DNA of 64,000 nt from Ruminococcus flavefaciens ND2009 (lineage in GTDB: Bacteria; Bacillota; Clostridia; Oscillospirales; Ruminococcaceae), in assembly GCF_000621785.1 (NCBI RefSeq), contig NZ_KK211348.1, positions 379,494-443,493 on the forward strand. The letters are read 5' to 3'. The notes below the pieces were generated by a model, which was not told the DNA's origin, did not search any database, and worked only from the letters and a program-made list of their open reading frames with translations. A program made the position numbers and the translations under genes. Of the stretch, positions 1 through 7,689 are shown piece after piece; the first letter of the stretch is position 1; every line of letters begins with the position of its first letter.

Positions 1-150
1 GGCTATAATAACGGTTATAACAACAACGGCTACAACAACGGCGGCTACAACAATAACGGCTACGGCGGTTATAACAACGGCTACAACAATGGCTACAACA
101 ATGGATACAACGGACAGAATTTCGGCTATAACAACGGTTATCAGCCCGAG
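1..150 (+). repeat. GYNN-encoding low-complexity repeat
   Basis: Tandem degenerate 12-bp units of the form GGC TAC AAC AAT/AAC, at least ten copies, in frame with the first coding region. They encode Gly-Tyr-Asn-Asn. The array continues off the left edge. The alternation of synonymous codons suggests selection on the peptide rather than very recent DNA slippage. Confidence 0.85.
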
Positions 151-648
151 GAAAAGGGCGGAGCAGGTCTTGCCATAACTTCATTTGTAGTATCTCTGGT
201 GAACCTGATACTCTGCTGTACTCTTCTGAGCTTCATAACTGCACCTCTCTGTATCATCTTATCTATCGTCTCTCTTGTGAAAAAGAGAAAGGGTACCGTG
301 CTTGCTATATTCGGTATCATATTCTCGGTTCTCGCAGGTCTGGCACTTTTCGTTTACGGCAAGACATTTTACGATGTGTCAAAGGATCTGGTTTACTTCG
401 CAGAGCATGAGGATCAGATCATCGAGGACTACGACAGAGACGGCACTATCCCTAAAAGATTTGACAAGTACAGGGACAGCAAGTATGACGATGTATGGGG
501 CGAGGGCAATACCTTCGACGACTTCTTCGATGAGTTCGTAAAGCGCCGCAAGGAGGAGAACCGCGGCGGTACATACTCATATACCTACACCTATGACGAG
601 GATTCCTCAGACCTTGCACTTGGCTTTCAGCCTGCACTTTTAGTATAA
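1..648 (+). CDS. Membrane protein with Gly-Tyr-Asn-rich N-terminal region (5' partial)
   Basis: The reading frame is open from base 1, so the true start lies upstream. The first about 50 visible residues are repeats of GYNN/GYNNG, a soluble low-complexity head. About 65 hydrophobic residues follow with two membrane segments (around LILCCTLLSFITAPLCIIL and AIFGIIFSVLAGLALFVYG) joined by a short KKRKG loop. A charged, Asp/Glu/Lys-rich C-terminal tail ends in a few hydrophobic residues. The layout resembles DUF4190-type proteins, in which a disordered head precedes two helices, but I cannot assign a function. A strong terminator lies 13 bp downstream. The last residues (ALGFQPALLV) look like an accidental extension and may vary between strains. 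Confidence 0.75.
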   Translation, partial: GYNNGYNNNGYNNGGYNNNGYGGYNNGYNNGYNNGYNGQNFGYNNGYQPEEKGGAGLAITSFVVSLVNLILCCTLLSFITAPLCIILSIVSLVKKRKGTVLAIFGIIFSVLAGLALFVYGKTFYDVSKDLVYFAEHEDQIIEDYDRDGTIPKRFDKYRDSKYDDVWGEGNTFDDFFDEFVKRRKEENRGGTYSYTYTYDEDSSDLALGFQPALLV

Positions 649-660
649 CCGAACAACACA

Positions 661-693
661 AGCCCCTGAGCGCACCTGCGCCGGGGGCTTTGT
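661..693. terminator. Bidirectional intrinsic terminator
   Basis: Stem AGCCCC (661-666) pairs with GGGGGCT (683-689), followed by TTTGTTTATT. It lies between the converging first gene and the deacetylase gene and can serve both. Confidence 0.8.
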
Positions 694-1545
694 TTATTGT
701 GTGAGATCTGCCATGTACTCCCCCGTGGAGAGAAGTCCGCTGCGGTTATATCGGAATATGCCGTAGAGACAGTCAGGGTCACGGGTGATGAGGTTCATGC
801 CCTCGCGGCAGGTCAGGGTCATGAGTATGCCGCTGTCACGGAGCACCGGCAGGCTCTCGGGACAGAGCGAGCCGAAGGGATAGGCAAAGACAACGGGGGA
901 GACTCCGCAGTTAAGATGCAGCTCTGTGCTGAGAAGTCCCACATCAGCGGCAAGCATGGCGGAGTAGTCCTCCACAGTCTCATCGGGGAGCCTTGCACAG
1001 CCCTTGCGGACAGTGTCGGAGTGGAGGTCATAGGTGTGGCTGCCTATCTCAATTCGTCCCGAGGCGAGAAGGTCGGAAATGTCCTCCCAGGTCAGGTAGG
1101 AGTAGCTGTCCGCATGAGGGTCGGCGGCTGCATAATCATCGGTGTACCTGCCAACAATAGACACAAGGGCGGTCATATCGTATCTCTCCAGCAGGGGCAG
1201 TGCAAGGGACAGGTTATTGTAAAAGCCGTCATCAAAGGTAATGAGCACGGGCTTTTCGGGAAGCTGTCCAACGCCCCTTGTGTAGCCGATGAGCTGCTCT
1301 GCGGTGACGGTGCGGTAGCCATGGCCGCTCAGCCAGGCAAGGTCACTTTCAAGCTGTTCGGGAGTCACTGTGTAAGCGGAGGGCTCCTTCTCGCAGACGC
1401 TGTGGTACATTATGACGGGCAGAGACACGGGAGGCTCGGGAGAGTTCTCCGCAAAGACCGGGATAAGTGCAAAGCCTGCACCTATAAGCACAAGGAGGGC
1501 GGAGACTGCCGCAAGAAGCCTTTTCAGGCGGAAACAACTGTACAT
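694..1545 (-). CDS. Polysaccharide deacetylase, carbohydrate esterase family 4 (NodB-like)
   Basis: Predicted secreted or membrane-anchored metal-dependent deacetylase acting on N-acetyl groups of peptidoglycan or another extracellular polysaccharide. Residues 9-32 form a signal peptide or anchor. The three NodB motifs are visible: TFDDG at 103-107 (catalytic base and metal Asp), the metal-binding histidines H170 and H175 in SHTYDLH, and FAYPFG at 220-225. The 283-aa length is normal for a single-domain CE4 enzyme with a signal anchor. The start is supported by a GAGGTG ribosome site just upstream on the minus strand. It is divergent from spoIIP, so a link with spore or cell-wall metabolism is possible but only an inference. 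The natural substrate cannot be told from sequence. Confidence 0.88.
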   Translation of the reverse strand: MYSCFRLKRLLAAVSALLVLIGAGFALIPVFAENSPEPPVSLPVIMYHSVCEKEPSAYTVTPEQLESDLAWLSGHGYRTVTAEQLIGYTRGVGQLPEKPVLITFDDGFYNNLSLALPLLERYDMTALVSIVGRYTDDYAAADPHADSYSYLTWEDISDLLASGRIEIGSHTYDLHSDTVRKGCARLPDETVEDYSAMLAADVGLLSTELHLNCGVSPVVFAYPFGSLCPESLPVLRDSGILMTLTCREGMNLITRDPDCLYGIFRYNRSGLLSTGEYMADLTQ

Positions 1546-1666
1546 GGTATCACCTCACAGTATCATATGCGGAAAAATGCGGAAGAATGACGATAAAATT
1601 GGGACATAGTTCCGTCAGACGGCGAATATACTTATCTCAAAGGAATTATTTGTGAGGTGAGTGCTT

Positions 1667-2827
1667 ATGAAATGCCGCAGACGCAGAAAGCTGAGAGGAA
1701 TATTGAAATGCACCGCAGCGGTGATACTGCCCCTGACTGTGGCGGCAGGTGCAAGGGGAGCAAAATACGTGGACAGGGCTGTGAATGGTGAAGCCCTCCT
1801 TATGGACAGCACGGGCAGTGCAGAGGCTCCACCTAAGGCGGACAGGCAGGAGGTGAGCCGCGTTACATTTTCGGAGCTTCCCGACGAGAGCATTATGCTT
1901 TCACAGGGCTACGGCATAGAAGACGAGAGCGACGGTAACAGGGAGCTGCTGCGGCTTCCCTCGCCCCTGGACATGAAGGCTGATAATGCAGGGGAGAAGC
2001 CCTATCCTGCCCACTGGGAAACGGGGGACGGGGAGATAATACGCACTACCTACGGGCTGTACAGCGGCAATGCCTTCTTCGGTCTTGAGGGCGGGGGACA
2101 GGTGAACAACAAGACCGGTATTCCCAACGAGGAGCTTATCCGTGAGAGCGGATTTCTGCCCAATTTTACCGTGGAGGACACCGATGAACCTCTGGTGCTC
2201 CTCTACCATACCCACACCACCGAGAGCTTCGAGCCCTTTGTCAGGGAGCATTATGACAGCAGCTTCAACTACCGCACCACCGACCCCACAAAGAACGTGG
2301 TCATGGTGGGAGACGCCATTCAGGCGGAGCTTGAGGCTCAGGGCATAGGCGTTATACACGCCGTGGAGGTACACGATTATCCCAGCTATAACGGCTCCTA
2401 CGGGCGCAGCCGCGAGACTATAACGCCCATTCTGGAGAAGTACCCAAGCATAAAGGTGGTGCTTGACATTCACAGGGACGCCATTTCGGGTGAGGGCTAT
2501 GCCTATCAGCCCTTCGTTGAGGTGGATGGCAGAGAAGCAGCTCAGATAATGATAATATCGGGCTGCGATGACGGTACCCTCGGTATGCCGGATTGTATGC
2601 AGAATTTCCACTTTGCCTGTGCCCTTCAGCAGAAGCTGGAGAGGGACCATGAGGGCTTTACTCGTCCCATTTTATTCGATTACCGCCACTATAATCAGGA
2701 CCTTACCAACGGAAGCCTTCTCATAGAGGTAGGCTCCCACGGCAATACCCTTGAGCAGGTACAGTACGCAGGCCAGCTTTTCGGCAGGTCCCTGGGAGAG
2801 CTGCTCAATTCCATGAAAAGGAGATAA
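1667..2827 (+). CDS. spoIIP: Stage II sporulation protein P (SpoIIP)
   Basis: SpoIIP is a membrane-anchored peptidoglycan amidase/endopeptidase that works with SpoIID and SpoIIM during engulfment of the forespore. This 386-aa protein has a basic head and a transmembrane segment (about residues 12-30), a variable linker, then the SpoIIP catalytic domain. YHTHTTE (180-186) and the HRDAI motif (near 269) carry zinc-ligand histidines, and LIEVGSHGN lies near the C-terminus. I chose ATG 1667, with GAGGTG at 1654-1659 and a 7-nt gap, over the in-frame GTG at 1661. The next gene follows after 1 bp. In B. subtilis spoIIP follows gpr and is sigma-E dependent; gpr is not adjacent here. Confidence 0.92.
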   Translation: MKCRRRRKLRGILKCTAAVILPLTVAAGARGAKYVDRAVNGEALLMDSTGSAEAPPKADRQEVSRVTFSELPDESIMLSQGYGIEDESDGNRELLRLPSPLDMKADNAGEKPYPAHWETGDGEIIRTTYGLYSGNAFFGLEGGGQVNNKTGIPNEELIRESGFLPNFTVEDTDEPLVLLYHTHTTESFEPFVREHYDSSFNYRTTDPTKNVVMVGDAIQAELEAQGIGVIHAVEVHDYPSYNGSYGRSRETITPILEKYPSIKVVLDIHRDAISGEGYAYQPFVEVDGREAAQIMIISGCDDGTLGMPDCMQNFHFACALQQKLERDHEGFTRPILFDYRHYNQDLTNGSLLIEVGSHGNTLEQVQYAGQLFGRSLGELLNSMKRR

Positions 2828-2828
2828 T

Positions 2829-3128
2829 ATGCGCAGAAAAAGAAAAAAAGCCGTACTCAGAGCAGCTTTCATGTATCTGCTCCTGAGCGGCGGCTCATGG
2901 ATGTTTATTTATTCCTATGCCAATTCCAGCAGCCGACTGAGCGGCGAATATATCGTTCCTGCTCAGATGGTGGTGGAGGAAGAGACTGCGACTGTGGACA
3001 TTCTCGGTCACAGTGCCCGTTTCAGCATATCTGGTATAGCTGCCCACAGCAAGCTCTACTGCGGAGCCTATCTGCTTTCGCCTGATGAACTGAGGCTGGC
3101 AGCTTATGTGGTGTCATTATGTATATAG
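2829..3128 (+). CDS. Small single-pass membrane protein downstream of spoIIP, unknown function
   Basis: A 99-aa protein starting 1 bp after the spoIIP stop, almost certainly translationally coupled to it. It has a very basic start (MRRKRKKAVLR), one transmembrane segment (about residues 11-30) and a small extracytoplasmic domain with no family I recognise. The coupling suggests it serves in the same sporulation step, perhaps as a partner of SpoIIP, but this is inference. Its last 12 bp overlap the 3' end of the opposing gene. Confidence 0.65.
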   Translation: MRRKRKKAVLRAAFMYLLLSGGSWMFIYSYANSSSRLSGEYIVPAQMVVEEETATVDILGHSARFSISGIAAHSKLYCGAYLLSPDELRLAAYVVSLCI

Positions 3129-3668
3129 CTTGGACTGTCTTGTGTAGTAGAAGGTGTTCAGCTCGCCTGTGTAGATAAGGTCTGCACCGGGGAAGCTGCG
3201 GAAATCGTCGGGCTTATAGAGCGAAAAAGCCTTGTCAAGGGGTATGCCTATCTTGTCCATAGTGTATGCCACGAACTGTGAACAGACGAAGCTCCTTTCC
3301 CGCTTCCACTCGATATTGAAGTACACCGCCAGAAGTCCCAGAAGGTTGTAGGAATATACCTTCCTGTGCTGTGAGAAGTGGTTGATTATCTTGTTGTAGG
3401 CTTCCTTCTGCTCGTGAGTCACGCTTATGCGGTATATCTCGCAGGGGATATTGTGGTACTGTCCCAGTGTGCCCTGTCCCACTATCTCCTTGTTGAAGGT
3501 AGCAGGAAGCGGAAACGGACGGTATGTACGGCAGAAGCTGTACATCTCCGAAAGCTGTATATCTCCTGAAAGAGAAACATGATTATATGGCTTTTTTGTT
3601 AGAAATTTGAAGAATCGTGCGGGTCTTGTACCTGTCTGTGCGACTATCAGATAAATGTAGTCCCCCAA
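3117..3668 (-). CDS. Papain-like (NlpC/P60 superfamily, YiiX-type) hydrolase
   Basis: Likely a cysteine hydrolase of the permuted NlpC/P60 group. The visible core is NHVSLS, with a probable catalytic His near the start, and SFVCSQFVAY with a probable nucleophilic Cys towards the C-terminal half, the order expected for permuted YiiX/YebB-like proteins. There is no signal peptide or membrane segment, so it should be cytoplasmic. I start it at TTG 3668 because AGGAGGG (complement of 3675-3681) lies 6 nt upstream and a good promoter lies just beyond; the frame stays open further upstream but has no ribosome site there. That gives 183 aa. The substrate is unknown. Confidence 0.75.
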   Translation of the reverse strand: MGDYIYLIVAQTGTRPARFFKFLTKKPYNHVSLSGDIQLSEMYSFCRTYRPFPLPATFNKEIVGQGTLGQYHNIPCEIYRISVTHEQKEAYNKIINHFSQHRKVYSYNLLGLLAVYFNIEWKRERSFVCSQFVAYTMDKIGIPLDKAFSLYKPDDFRSFPGADLIYTGELNTFYYTRQSKLYT

Positions 3669-3696
3669 AACGTTCCCTCCTAATTTATTTTTTATA

Positions 3697-3725
3697 ATTA
3701 TATCACAAACACTTGCAAATTTCAA
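3697..3725 (-). promoter_or_regulatory. Sigma-A promoter of the papain-like hydrolase gene
   Basis: On the minus strand TTGAAA (complement of 3720-3725), a 17-bp spacer and TATAAT (complement of 3697-3702). It is interleaved with the divergent tRNA promoter. Confidence 0.75.
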
Positions 3726-3741
3726 GACTTTTTGATATAAT
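3713..3741 (+). promoter_or_regulatory. Sigma-A promoter of tRNA-Arg(CCG)
   Basis: TTGCAA (3713-3718), a 17-bp spacer and TATAAT (3736-3741), about 32 bp before the tRNA body. Its -35 box sits inside the spacer of the divergent promoter. Confidence 0.75.
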
Positions 3742-3772
3742 TATATAGTCGCATGATTTTTTATATGAATAT

Positions 3773-3847
3773 GCGCCTGTAGCTCAGAGGATAGAGCATC
3801 GGCCTCCGACGCCGTGTGCGCTGGTTCGATTCCAGTCAGGCGTACCA
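3773..3847 (+). tRNA. tRNA-Arg (anticodon CCG)
   Basis: Cloverleaf read by eye: acceptor GCGCCTG/CAGGCGT with a G-U first pair, D-arm GCTC...GAGC, anticodon loop CTCCGAC (anticodon CCG, reads CGG), a 4-nt variable loop, T-arm GCTGG-TTCGATT-CCAGT, discriminator A and an encoded CCA. One anticodon-stem end pair (T-T) is mismatched. It has its own promoter and terminator. Confidence 0.92.
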
Positions 3848-4075
3848 GCACAGAGCCTGTGCCCGCGACCACGTTGTCGCTCGCAAAGCTCGCTTACCGT
3901 TATCGGGAATGATAGTTGTACATCGCTTACGGCACTGTCATCTAATTAGTACAGATAACACAGCACAGAGCCTGTGCCCGCGACCACGTTGTCGCTCGCA
4001 AAGCTCGCTTACCGTTATCGGGAATGATAGTTGTACATCGCTTACGGCACTGTCATCTATTTAGTACAGATAACA
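3846..4075 (+). repeat. Two tandem direct copies of a 115-bp unit
   Basis: Copy 1 is 3846-3960 and copy 2 is 3961-4075, identical except for one base near 3955/4070. The unit begins with CAGCACAGAGCC, overlapping the encoded CCA end of the tRNA, and ends with ACAGATAACA. Inside it GTGCC/GGCAC can close a long stem and TATC/GATA a small hairpin. No open reading frame of note is seen. The array lies between a tRNA and its terminator, so it should be transcribed with the tRNA. I see nothing coding in the 395-bp gap 3848-4242. Confidence 0.92.
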
Positions 4076-4098
4076 CAGCGGGGAGTCCCCCGCGGGAT

Positions 4099-4136
4099 AA
4101 TCGCGTTTCACTTCTTGTGGAGCGCGATTTTTTTGT
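4099..4136 (+). terminator. Intrinsic terminator after tRNA-Arg(CCG)
   Basis: AATCGCG (4099-4105) pairs with CGCGATT (4123-4129). The stem continues inward through TTTCAC/GTGGAG to about 13 bp with loop TTCTT, followed by a T run. A 34-base core identical to this follows the other tRNA-Arg at 25120-25153. Confidence 0.92.
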
Positions 4137-4183
4137 ATTTGTTTGCCTCGGGTACTGCTGATGTACGAAATGGTCTAATCAAA

Positions 4184-4212
4184 TTGACATTTTATCAGAT
4201 AAATGGTATAAT
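4184..4212 (+). promoter_or_regulatory. Consensus sigma-A promoter of the MoxR/VWA operon
   Basis: TTGACA (4184-4189), exactly 17 bp, TATAAT (4207-4212). The first gene starts about 30 bp downstream, after CGGAGGAAC. Being full consensus, it implies strong or repressor-controlled expression. I see no obvious operator. Confidence 0.88.
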
Positions 4213-4242
4213 ATTTCAAAATACGAACGGAGGAACTACGGA

Positions 4243-5343
4243 ATGGATAATTTTATCAAACCGCCTGTTGAAGTACGTTATGCTGATGAACTTGCAGCCC
4301 TTGCAGCTTCCGATAAGGGAAGGCGTCCCGAAAACTGGAAGCTTTCTCCCCGTGCTGTCAGGACCTTCATACTCGGTGGCAAAGTTGATACTCCATCGGG
4401 CAAAGCTGAAATATCAAAGAAATTCTACGGCAATGATTCTCTTGTTGAACGTGCGATCATTACCCTCGCAGGCAGCCGCGGACTTATGCTGGTGGGCGAA
4501 CCGGGTACGGCAAAAACTATGCTTTCCGAACTCCTTTCCGCCGCCTGCTGCGGTGTTTCCACCAATACGGTCCAGGGTACGGCAGGAACTACCGAGGATA
4601 TGATAAAATACAGCTGGAATTATGCGCTCCTTCTCTCAAAGGGACCATGCCGTGAAGCACTGGTGCCCTCACCGCTTCTTATAGGTATGGAGCAGGGCAT
4701 ATTTGCCCGCTTCGAGGAGATAACCCGTACTCCTGCGGAAATACAGGATAGTCTCATCTCAGTTATGAGTGACCAGATACTCAATATCCCCGAGCTCGGT
4801 GACGATGGACTTGTACTTGCCCGTCAGGGCTTCAATATAATAGGAACAGCCAATACCCGCGACAAGGGCGTAAACGAAATGTCCGGTGCGCTCAAGCGCC
4901 GTTTTAATTTTGAGACAGTGGAGCCTGTGCGCGATGTAAAGCAGGAAAAGGAGATAATCATACGTGAGGCTGAGGATATGGCTAAGGCAGGCCATATAGA
5001 TATGCCTGTTGATACCGATGTTGCCGAGCTCCTTGCGGTTACTTATCATGAGCTGCGTGAGGGGAGGACAGCCGACGGTACTGTGGTCGAGAGACCCTCT
5101 GCGATAATGAGCACTGCCGAGGCGGTATCGGTGTACTTCCAGGCCCTCAGTCACGCCTGGTATTACGATGATTCACGGTTTGACCTCGGAATTCTCACAG
5201 AGATACTTGTGGGTGCTGTATGCAAGGAGAACAGGGAGGATCTTGCGAAGCTCCGCGCTTATTTCAGAACAGCCTCAAAGGATAAGACTAAGGAAGGTGG
5301 GCTATGGAAAACGTATCTCAGTTCGTCGAAGCTGCTGAAATGA
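4243..5343 (+). CDS. MoxR-family AAA+ ATPase, YehL-like
   Basis: MoxR ATPases are hexameric remodelling enzymes that usually act with a VWA-domain partner. The 366-aa protein shows Walker A GEPGTAKT (85-92), a Walker B-like segment ARFEEI (155-160), the sensor 1 region GTANTRD (201-207) and an arginine-finger segment ALKRRF (216-221), followed by the C-terminal lid. It is the first gene of the five-gene set and is followed, with a 40-bp overlap, by the DUF5682 gene. The same five families occur as yehL, yehM, yehP, yehQ and yehI in E. coli, where the function is unknown. ATPase activity is well supported; the client and purpose are not known. Confidence 0.92.
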   Translation: MDNFIKPPVEVRYADELAALAASDKGRRPENWKLSPRAVRTFILGGKVDTPSGKAEISKKFYGNDSLVERAIITLAGSRGLMLVGEPGTAKTMLSELLSAACCGVSTNTVQGTAGTTEDMIKYSWNYALLLSKGPCREALVPSPLLIGMEQGIFARFEEITRTPAEIQDSLISVMSDQILNIPELGDDGLVLARQGFNIIGTANTRDKGVNEMSGALKRRFNFETVEPVRDVKQEKEIIIREAEDMAKAGHIDMPVDTDVAELLAVTYHELREGRTADGTVVERPSAIMSTAEAVSVYFQALSHAWYYDDSRFDLGILTEILVGAVCKENREDLAKLRAYFRTASKDKTKEGGLWKTYLSSSKLLK

Positions 5344-7685
5344 CGCTTATTGCAGAGGATAATCCTCTGCTGCTCTTTCCTGTGCGTCATCACAGCCCTG
5401 TCTGCTCATATCAGCTTATACGGACTATGGAGCTTTACCGCCCCGACATCGTACTTATTGAAGGTCCCTCCGATGCCTGCGGGCTGATACCCGTCCTTAC
5501 CCATGAGGAAACGAGGCTTCCTGTTGCCATATACTATTTCTACAAGGACAGGAAAAAGCTTGTCAATGAGGACGGGGAGGACTATAAATGCTACTATCCT
5601 TTTCTGTATTCCTCCCCAGAATACAATGCACTTGCAGAGGCGAAAAAACTCGGTATAAAAGCAATGTTCATTGATCTGCCCTACAGCGAGATCATGATAA
5701 ATACCGCGGAACAGAGCGGTCTGAGACGAAGCGACAGGCAGAATTATGCAGACGATACCAGGCTCACACAGGGCGAGATGTACCGTGCTCTCTGTGATAA
5801 GACCTCCGTGCGAAGCTTTGACGAGTTCTGGGAGAAGTATTTCGAGATCGGGGGACTTACTCTCACGCCCGAGGAGTTTCTGCGTCAGATGCACACATAC
5901 TGCTGTCTTACAAGAGAGAATTCCGATCCTGCCGGATCCGAAACGGACGGTACCCTTATCCGTGAGCGATTTATGGCTTCACGTATCATCGAGGAGATGA
6001 AGACAAATAAAAGGGTACTTGTGGTAACAGGCGGCTTTCACAGCTCCGGGCTGCTGAAGCTTATCAGAAACGGCAATGCAGCTCCGCCAAAGCTGCACAG
6101 CATACCTGCCGACCTGAGAGGTGCATATCCTGCTGCTTACAGCTATGAATCGGCAGATGCACTACATGGCTATGCGTCGGGTATGGAGCATCCTTACTTC
6201 TATGACAGCGTGTTCCGACGAATAATAGCACACGGCTCGCCTGAGGGCGCTTACGATGAGGTGACACTTGATTTCCTCATGCAGACCGCAAGGGAATGTG
6301 CAGATAAAGACCTCCCTGCGGCAATGCCCGATGTTACCGCGGCACTCTCGCTCATGAAAGGACTTGCGGCACTTCGCGGTGTAAGGGAATGCGGTATGTA
6401 TGAGCTTTCCGACGGTATCACTTCAACATTCATCAAGGGCGAAAAAACTGTATCATCGTCAATGCCCCTTGACATTCTTTCAAGGATAGCTGTCGGAAAT
6501 AAAATTGGACATATCGGCGATAAGAGCCATGTTCCGCCGCTTATCGCTGATTTTGAGAAGCAGTGTGCGGCATTCAGGCTGAAAACAGACAATACCTTTG
6601 CGCAGACCGTAGAATGCGGACTTTTTACCTCGGCAAGAGGTCTGGCGCTCAGCCGCTTTCTCCATCGCTGCCGATACCTGGGAACAGGGTTCTGTCATGT
6701 CATCAGAGGGGCAGCTCTCCGGGAAAACAGGGACAGGAGCCGTGTCCGCGAGGAGTGGTCATATCAGCGCAGACCCTCAGTGGACGCGGTACTTACCGAT
6801 CATACCGCCGACGGTTATACTATCGAAGAAGCCTGTCTGACTGTTGTACGCAGGACCCTTGACAACGAAAAATACTGCTCACGGGCAGCGCAAACGGCTG
6901 TTGACTGCTTCGTCATGGGTATCGGTATCGACAACGAACAGCAGATAATGTCGGATATTATCGCAGCAGACGGTGACCTGTTCTCGGTGGGCGACGGAAT
7001 GAGATTTTTTGAGATGCTTTACCGTCTTTGCGAGGTCTACGGCTATGAGGGAAGAAGTGCGGGGACACTTATTGAGCTATGCTTTTCAAAGCTGATCTCC
7101 TCTCTGCCGCTGATGGCGGGGCTCCCGTCAGACCGCGCCGATGCCTGCATACGCATAATGAAGCATATGCTGGAGCTTACCGATACACTGCTGAGAGAGC
7201 GTGCAGGGGAGCTTGAATCCGCTCTTCGTCTCATCATCTCCGCACCGCAGAAACAGCCTGCAGTGTACGGTGCGGCAATAGGTCTGCTGTGCAGCTTTGA
7301 CAGCAGTATGCGCATAACGGCGGAGCAGGTCCTCCGAGGATTTCTGTGCGGTTCGCCTGAGGTGATGAAGCAGGGCGCGGAATACCTGAAGGGACTGTTT
7401 TCCGCTGCCCGTGATATAATGTTCGGTGATAACGACTTCCTGAGAATGACCGACGAGCTCATCACAGGCATGGGATACGATGATTTCATCGAGGTATTGC
7501 CTCAGCTCCGCCTTGCATTCGGTTATTTCACGCCACAGGAGACCGCCGGGACCGCAAAGGCTGTGGCAAAGCTCCACAGTGCGGAGCCGGCAGAGATACG
7601 TTACGGCAGCGCCGTTGATGAAAGACTCTATGCTTTCGGAAACAGGCTTGACAGTGAGATAATGTCTCAGATAGCTGAGAGGTGA
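5304..7685 (+). CDS. DUF5682 family protein, YehM-like, with ChaN/TraB/EreA-like N-terminal domain
   Basis: A 793-aa cytoplasmic protein. The N-terminal 250 residues carry motifs of the EreA/ChaN/TraB-like superfamily: FPVRHHSP (H29, H30), LIEGPSD (E53), FIDLP (D124), RERFM (about 220-224) and GGFHSSG (H246). These are spaced like the metal or catalytic residues of that fold, so hydrolase activity is plausible. The C-terminal 500 residues look alpha-helical and repeat-like. ATG 5304 has an AAGGAAGGTGGG ribosome site inside the previous gene, giving a 40-bp overlap that implies coupled translation with the MoxR ATPase. The substrate is unknown. The YehM assignment rests on family and gene neighbourhood. 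Confidence 0.82.
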   Translation: MENVSQFVEAAEMTLIAEDNPLLLFPVRHHSPVCSYQLIRTMELYRPDIVLIEGPSDACGLIPVLTHEETRLPVAIYYFYKDRKKLVNEDGEDYKCYYPFLYSSPEYNALAEAKKLGIKAMFIDLPYSEIMINTAEQSGLRRSDRQNYADDTRLTQGEMYRALCDKTSVRSFDEFWEKYFEIGGLTLTPEEFLRQMHTYCCLTRENSDPAGSETDGTLIRERFMASRIIEEMKTNKRVLVVTGGFHSSGLLKLIRNGNAAPPKLHSIPADLRGAYPAAYSYESADALHGYASGMEHPYFYDSVFRRIIAHGSPEGAYDEVTLDFLMQTARECADKDLPAAMPDVTAALSLMKGLAALRGVRECGMYELSDGITSTFIKGEKTVSSSMPLDILSRIAVGNKIGHIGDKSHVPPLIADFEKQCAAFRLKTDNTFAQTVECGLFTSARGLALSRFLHRCRYLGTGFCHVIRGAALRENRDRSRVREEWSYQRRPSVDAVLTDHTADGYTIEEACLTVVRRTLDNEKYCSRAAQTAVDCFVMGIGIDNEQQIMSDIIAADGDLFSVGDGMRFFEMLYRLCEVYGYEGRSAGTLIELCFSKLISSLPLMAGLPSDRADACIRIMKHMLELTDTLLRERAGELESALRLIISAPQKQPAVYGAAIGLLCSFDSSMRITAEQVLRGFLCGSPEVMKQGAEYLKGLFSAARDIMFGDNDFLRMTDELITGMGYDDFIEVLPQLRLAFGYFTPQETAGTAKAVAKLHSAEPAEIRYGSAVDERLYAFGNRLDSEIMSQIAER

Positions 7686-7689
7686 AGGA

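Noticed and set aside
1..150. Possible CRISPR-like array
   Set aside because: The 12-bp units have no spacers and encode GYNN in frame with a protein.
697..1590. Plus-strand frame opposite the deacetylase gene
   Set aside because: The minus-strand protein has all three NodB motifs; the plus frame has none.
3846..4075. Tandem repeat considered as phage attachment sites next to a tRNA
   Set aside because: The copies are adjacent with nothing between them, and no integrase or phage gene is in the window.
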